From contig JAEZKN010000288.1 of assembly GCA_023415395.1 (NCBI GenBank), forward strand, positions 1 through 7,146: a DNA stretch of 7,146 nucleotides, in the 5' to 3' direction. Below are positions 5,843 to 7,146 of this stretch, one piece after another. The DNA is from Actinomycetes bacterium (GTDB lineage Bacteria; Actinomycetota; Actinomycetes; Propionibacteriales; Nocardioidaceae). The number at the start of each line of letters is the position of its first letter. The first letter of the stretch is position 1. The translations under genes were made by a program, and so were the position numbers. Below the pieces are notes generated by a model. It had not been told where the DNA came from. It was given only the letters and a program-made list of their open reading frames with translations, and ran no database searches.

Positions 5843-5910
5843 GGGATAGTCCCTCACGAAATGGCTGGCCGCACCGGCGTGTCGGCAACCACTTCGTGAG
5901 GGACTATCCC
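5843..5910. repeat. 68-bp palindromic element with perfect 18-bp arms (possible bidirectional terminator or REP-like repeat)
   Basis: GGGATAGTCCCTCACGAA (5843-5860) is exactly complementary to TTCGTGAGGGACTATCCC (5893-5910). The 32-base centre contains a small hairpin, GCCG-CAC-CGGC (5868-5878), and can extend the stem with mismatches. Each arm begins or ends with its own mini-palindrome (GGGA-TAG-TCCC and GGGA-CTA-TCCC). It lies 6 bases after the sulfotransferase stop, between convergent genes, and overlaps the 3' end of the AraC-type gene. No T-run follows either arm, so it is not a canonical intrinsic terminator. The nested symmetry suggests a dispersed palindromic repeat, but only one copy is in the window. 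Confidence 0.88.
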
Positions 5911-6849
5911 AGTGGTGGAGCCCTGGGCCCGGTGGTCGCGGGGGCTGATCCCGAACTCCCGCTTGAAGGCGGTGCTGAGCGCGAACGGCGTCGAGTAGCC
6001 GACCCGCCGGGCGACCGCCGCGACGGTGGCGCCGGGCTCGCGCAGCAGGTCGGCGGCCAGCGCCAGGCGCCAGCCGGTGAGGAAGGTCATCGGCGGCTGG
6101 CCGCCCACGTCGGTGAAGCGGCGGGCGAACGCCGCCCGTGAGACGCCCCCGGCGGCCGCGAGCTCGGCGACGGTCCAGGGGTGCTCGGGGTGGTGCTGGA
6201 GCAGGCGCAGCGCCGGGCCGACGACGGGGTCCGACTGACCGACGTACCATTCCGGCGGCTCGGCCTCGGGCCGGGCGAACCAGGCGCGCAGGACCGCGAT
6301 GAGCAGCAGGTCGAGGAGCCGGTCGAGGACGGCGTCCTGGCCGGGTGCGTCCTTGACGATCTCGTCGGCCAGCAGCGGGACGAGCGGTGAGCCGAGCTCG
6401 TCCGGCCCGAGCACGACGAAGCGCGGCAGCGCCCGGAGCAGCCGTCGGCTCACCTCGCCCTCCAGGCTGTAGGCGCCGACCAGCATCAGCGTCTGCCCGA
6501 CCGCGCTGTTGCCCCAGCTGCGCACGCCCTGGTGCATCTCCTCCTCCAGCGGCCGTCCGTGCGGCGTGGTGCAGACCTGGCCGGGGTGGATGACCGCCTG
6601 CGTGGGGGTGTCGGGGTCGTCGGCGACGGCCCAGTGGTCCGGACCGAGCGAGACCACCACGTCGCCCGACCCGAGCCGGAACGGCTCGCCCTCGTCGGGC
6701 ACCGCCCAGGCGTGCCCGCGCACGACCGCGGTGACGGTGAGCGGCGACTCGTCCTCCAGGCGCACCGACCACGGCGGGTCCATCAGGCAGCGCAGGAGGA
6801 ACGCACCCCGGGCCCGGGGCCCGTCCAGGAGACCGGTCAGTCCGTCCAT
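5854..6849 (-). CDS. AraC-family transcriptional regulator with N-terminal cupin (AraC_binding-type)
   Basis: A 331-aa regulator. Residues 1-100 look like the cupin effector domain: LLDGPRARGAFLLRCLMDPPWSVRLEDESPLTVTAVVRG, then GDVVVSLGPDHWAVADDP. A helical linker follows (about 150-195). The C-terminal AraC/XylS DNA-binding domain spans about 208-307 with both helix-turn-helices: WTVAELAAAGGVSRAAFARRF (225-245) and TVAAVARRVGYSTPFALSTAFKREFGISPRDHR (275-307). The family signature ends there. The last 18 residues (314-331, GIVPHEVVADTPVRPAIS) and the stop are encoded by the 68-bp palindrome, so the tail is probably acquired and dispensable. ATG at 6849 matches family N-termini; a -10-like TACCCT six bases upstream suggests a leaderless mRNA. 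It diverges from a DUF1772-type gene, a frequent regulator/target arrangement. The effector is unknown. Confidence 0.93.
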   Translation of the reverse strand: MDGLTGLLDGPRARGAFLLRCLMDPPWSVRLEDESPLTVTAVVRGHAWAVPDEGEPFRLGSGDVVVSLGPDHWAVADDPDTPTQAVIHPGQVCTTPHGRPLEEEMHQGVRSWGNSAVGQTLMLVGAYSLEGEVSRRLLRALPRFVVLGPDELGSPLVPLLADEIVKDAPGQDAVLDRLLDLLLIAVLRAWFARPEAEPPEWYVGQSDPVVGPALRLLQHHPEHPWTVAELAAAGGVSRAAFARRFTDVGGQPPMTFLTGWRLALAADLLREPGATVAAVARRVGYSTPFALSTAFKREFGISPRDHRAQGSTTGIVPHEVVADTPVRPAIS

Positions 6850-6855
6850 CTCCCG

Positions 6856-6885
6856 AGGGTAGGGCTGGACGGGTGCGTATGTCAG
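6856..6885 (-). promoter_or_regulatory. Candidate leaderless promoter of the AraC-type gene
   Basis: On the minus strand, CTGACA (6880-6885) and TACCCT (6856-6861) are separated by 18 bases. The -35 matches TTGACA at 5 of 6 positions, and the -10 fits TAnnnT. Only six bases separate the -10 from the ATG at 6849, so transcription should start at or next to the start codon. That explains why the GGGAG directly touching the ATG is too close to act as a ribosome-binding site. Pattern-based inference. Confidence 0.55.
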
Positions 6886-6935
6886 TGAGCGTTCGCGCCA
6901 TGGATCGTCTCGCCCCGCGCCGCTGCACTGGACCC

Positions 6936-7146
6936 ATGAACGAGATGCTCGAGTCGCTCCGCTCGCCCGTCCTGCTGGCCGCCACCCTGGCCACGGGGCT
7001 CCAGGCCGGCACCTACTACGCGTGGGCGTCCGGCGTGATGCCCGGGCTCGCGCGCACCGACGACCGCACGTTCGTCTCGGCGATGAACCACGTCAACGTC
7101 GCGATCGTGAACCCGGTCTTCATGCTCACCTTCCTCGGCGCGCCCG
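6936..7146 (+). CDS. DUF1772 / anthrone oxygenase family membrane protein, N-terminal part
   Basis: The first 70 codons are present and the gene runs off the right edge. The translation starts MNEMLESLRSPVLLAATLATGLQAG. A first hydrophobic helix (about residues 11-33) continues into TYYAWASGVMPGLARTDDRTFVSAMNHVN and a second hydrophobic segment (about 53-70, IVNPVFMLTFLGA). The pattern of a helix with GxxAGxxxxwaxxVmPgL, then an xxMxxxN segment with an NP motif, is typical of DUF1772 four-helix membrane proteins, some of which are called anthrone oxygenase-like. Biochemical function is generally unproven. ATG at 6936 was chosen; a second ATG at 6945 is possible. No strong Shine-Dalgarno is visible, so it may be leaderless too. 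It diverges from the AraC-type regulator with 86 bases between the starts, and is the likely regulated target. Confidence 0.82.
   Translation, partial: MNEMLESLRSPVLLAATLATGLQAGTYYAWASGVMPGLARTDDRTFVSAMNHVNVAIVNPVFMLTFLGAP

Noticed and set aside
5837..5910. Canonical rho-independent terminator
   Set aside because: The stem is long and perfect, but the loop is 32 bases and no T-tract follows on either strand. It is recorded as a palindromic repeat with possible terminator function.
4484..7012. Very long minus-strand open frame (about 840 codons) across the sulfotransferase and AraC genes
   Set aside because: Its translation is Arg/Gly/Pro-rich low complexity without family motifs. It is antisense or out of frame to two well-supported genes, as expected for high-GC codon bias.

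Overview
The window is very GC-rich, uses ATG, GTG and TTG starts, packs its genes with 1-4 nt overlaps, and carries F420/deazaflavin-type enzymes and a KstR-like operator. All this points to an actinobacterium, most plausibly a Nocardioidaceae-like soil organism. The genus is inferred from style and not proven.

Layout. (1) Bases 1-94 hold an internal piece of a purine nucleoside phosphorylase on the + strand; its homology stops abruptly. A GC-rich hairpin lies between it and the next, convergent gene. (2) Bases 154-1684 form a minus-strand operon, transcribed as SnoaL/NTF2-like protein, then Ddn-type deazaflavin-dependent nitroreductase, then a single-pass membrane protein with an acidic Ser/Pro linker and a small extracytoplasmic beta domain. 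(3) Bases 1685-1822 are a divergent promoter region. It contains a perfect match to the KstR consensus TnnAACnnGTTnnA, a plausible -35/-10 pair for the rightward operon, and a 40-bp sequence present twice in tandem between operator and start codon. (4) Bases 1823-5836 form a tightly coupled plus-strand operon: LLM-class F420-type oxidoreductase, DUF1214-domain protein, SDR oxidoreductase, PAPS-type sulfotransferase family protein. (5) Bases 5843-5910 are a 68-bp palindrome with perfect 18-bp arms, which also supplies the last 18 codons and the stop of the next gene. (6) Bases 5854-6849 encode a minus-strand AraC-family regulator with an N-terminal cupin, probably leaderless. (7) From 6936 a divergent DUF1772-type membrane protein begins and runs off the right edge.

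The centre of interest is the KstR-box-controlled divergon. The order DUF1214 / SDR / sulfotransferase matches, from memory, the M. tuberculosis genes Rv3531c-Rv3530c-Rv3529c in the cholesterol-catabolism (KstR) region, with LLM gene Rv3520c nearby. The inference is a sterol- or isoprenoid-responsive redox and possibly sulfo-conjugation module whose chemistry, as far as I know, is not established. The flanking AraC/DUF1772 pair looks like an independent unit. No tRNA, rRNA, CRISPR array, transposase or phage gene is visible.
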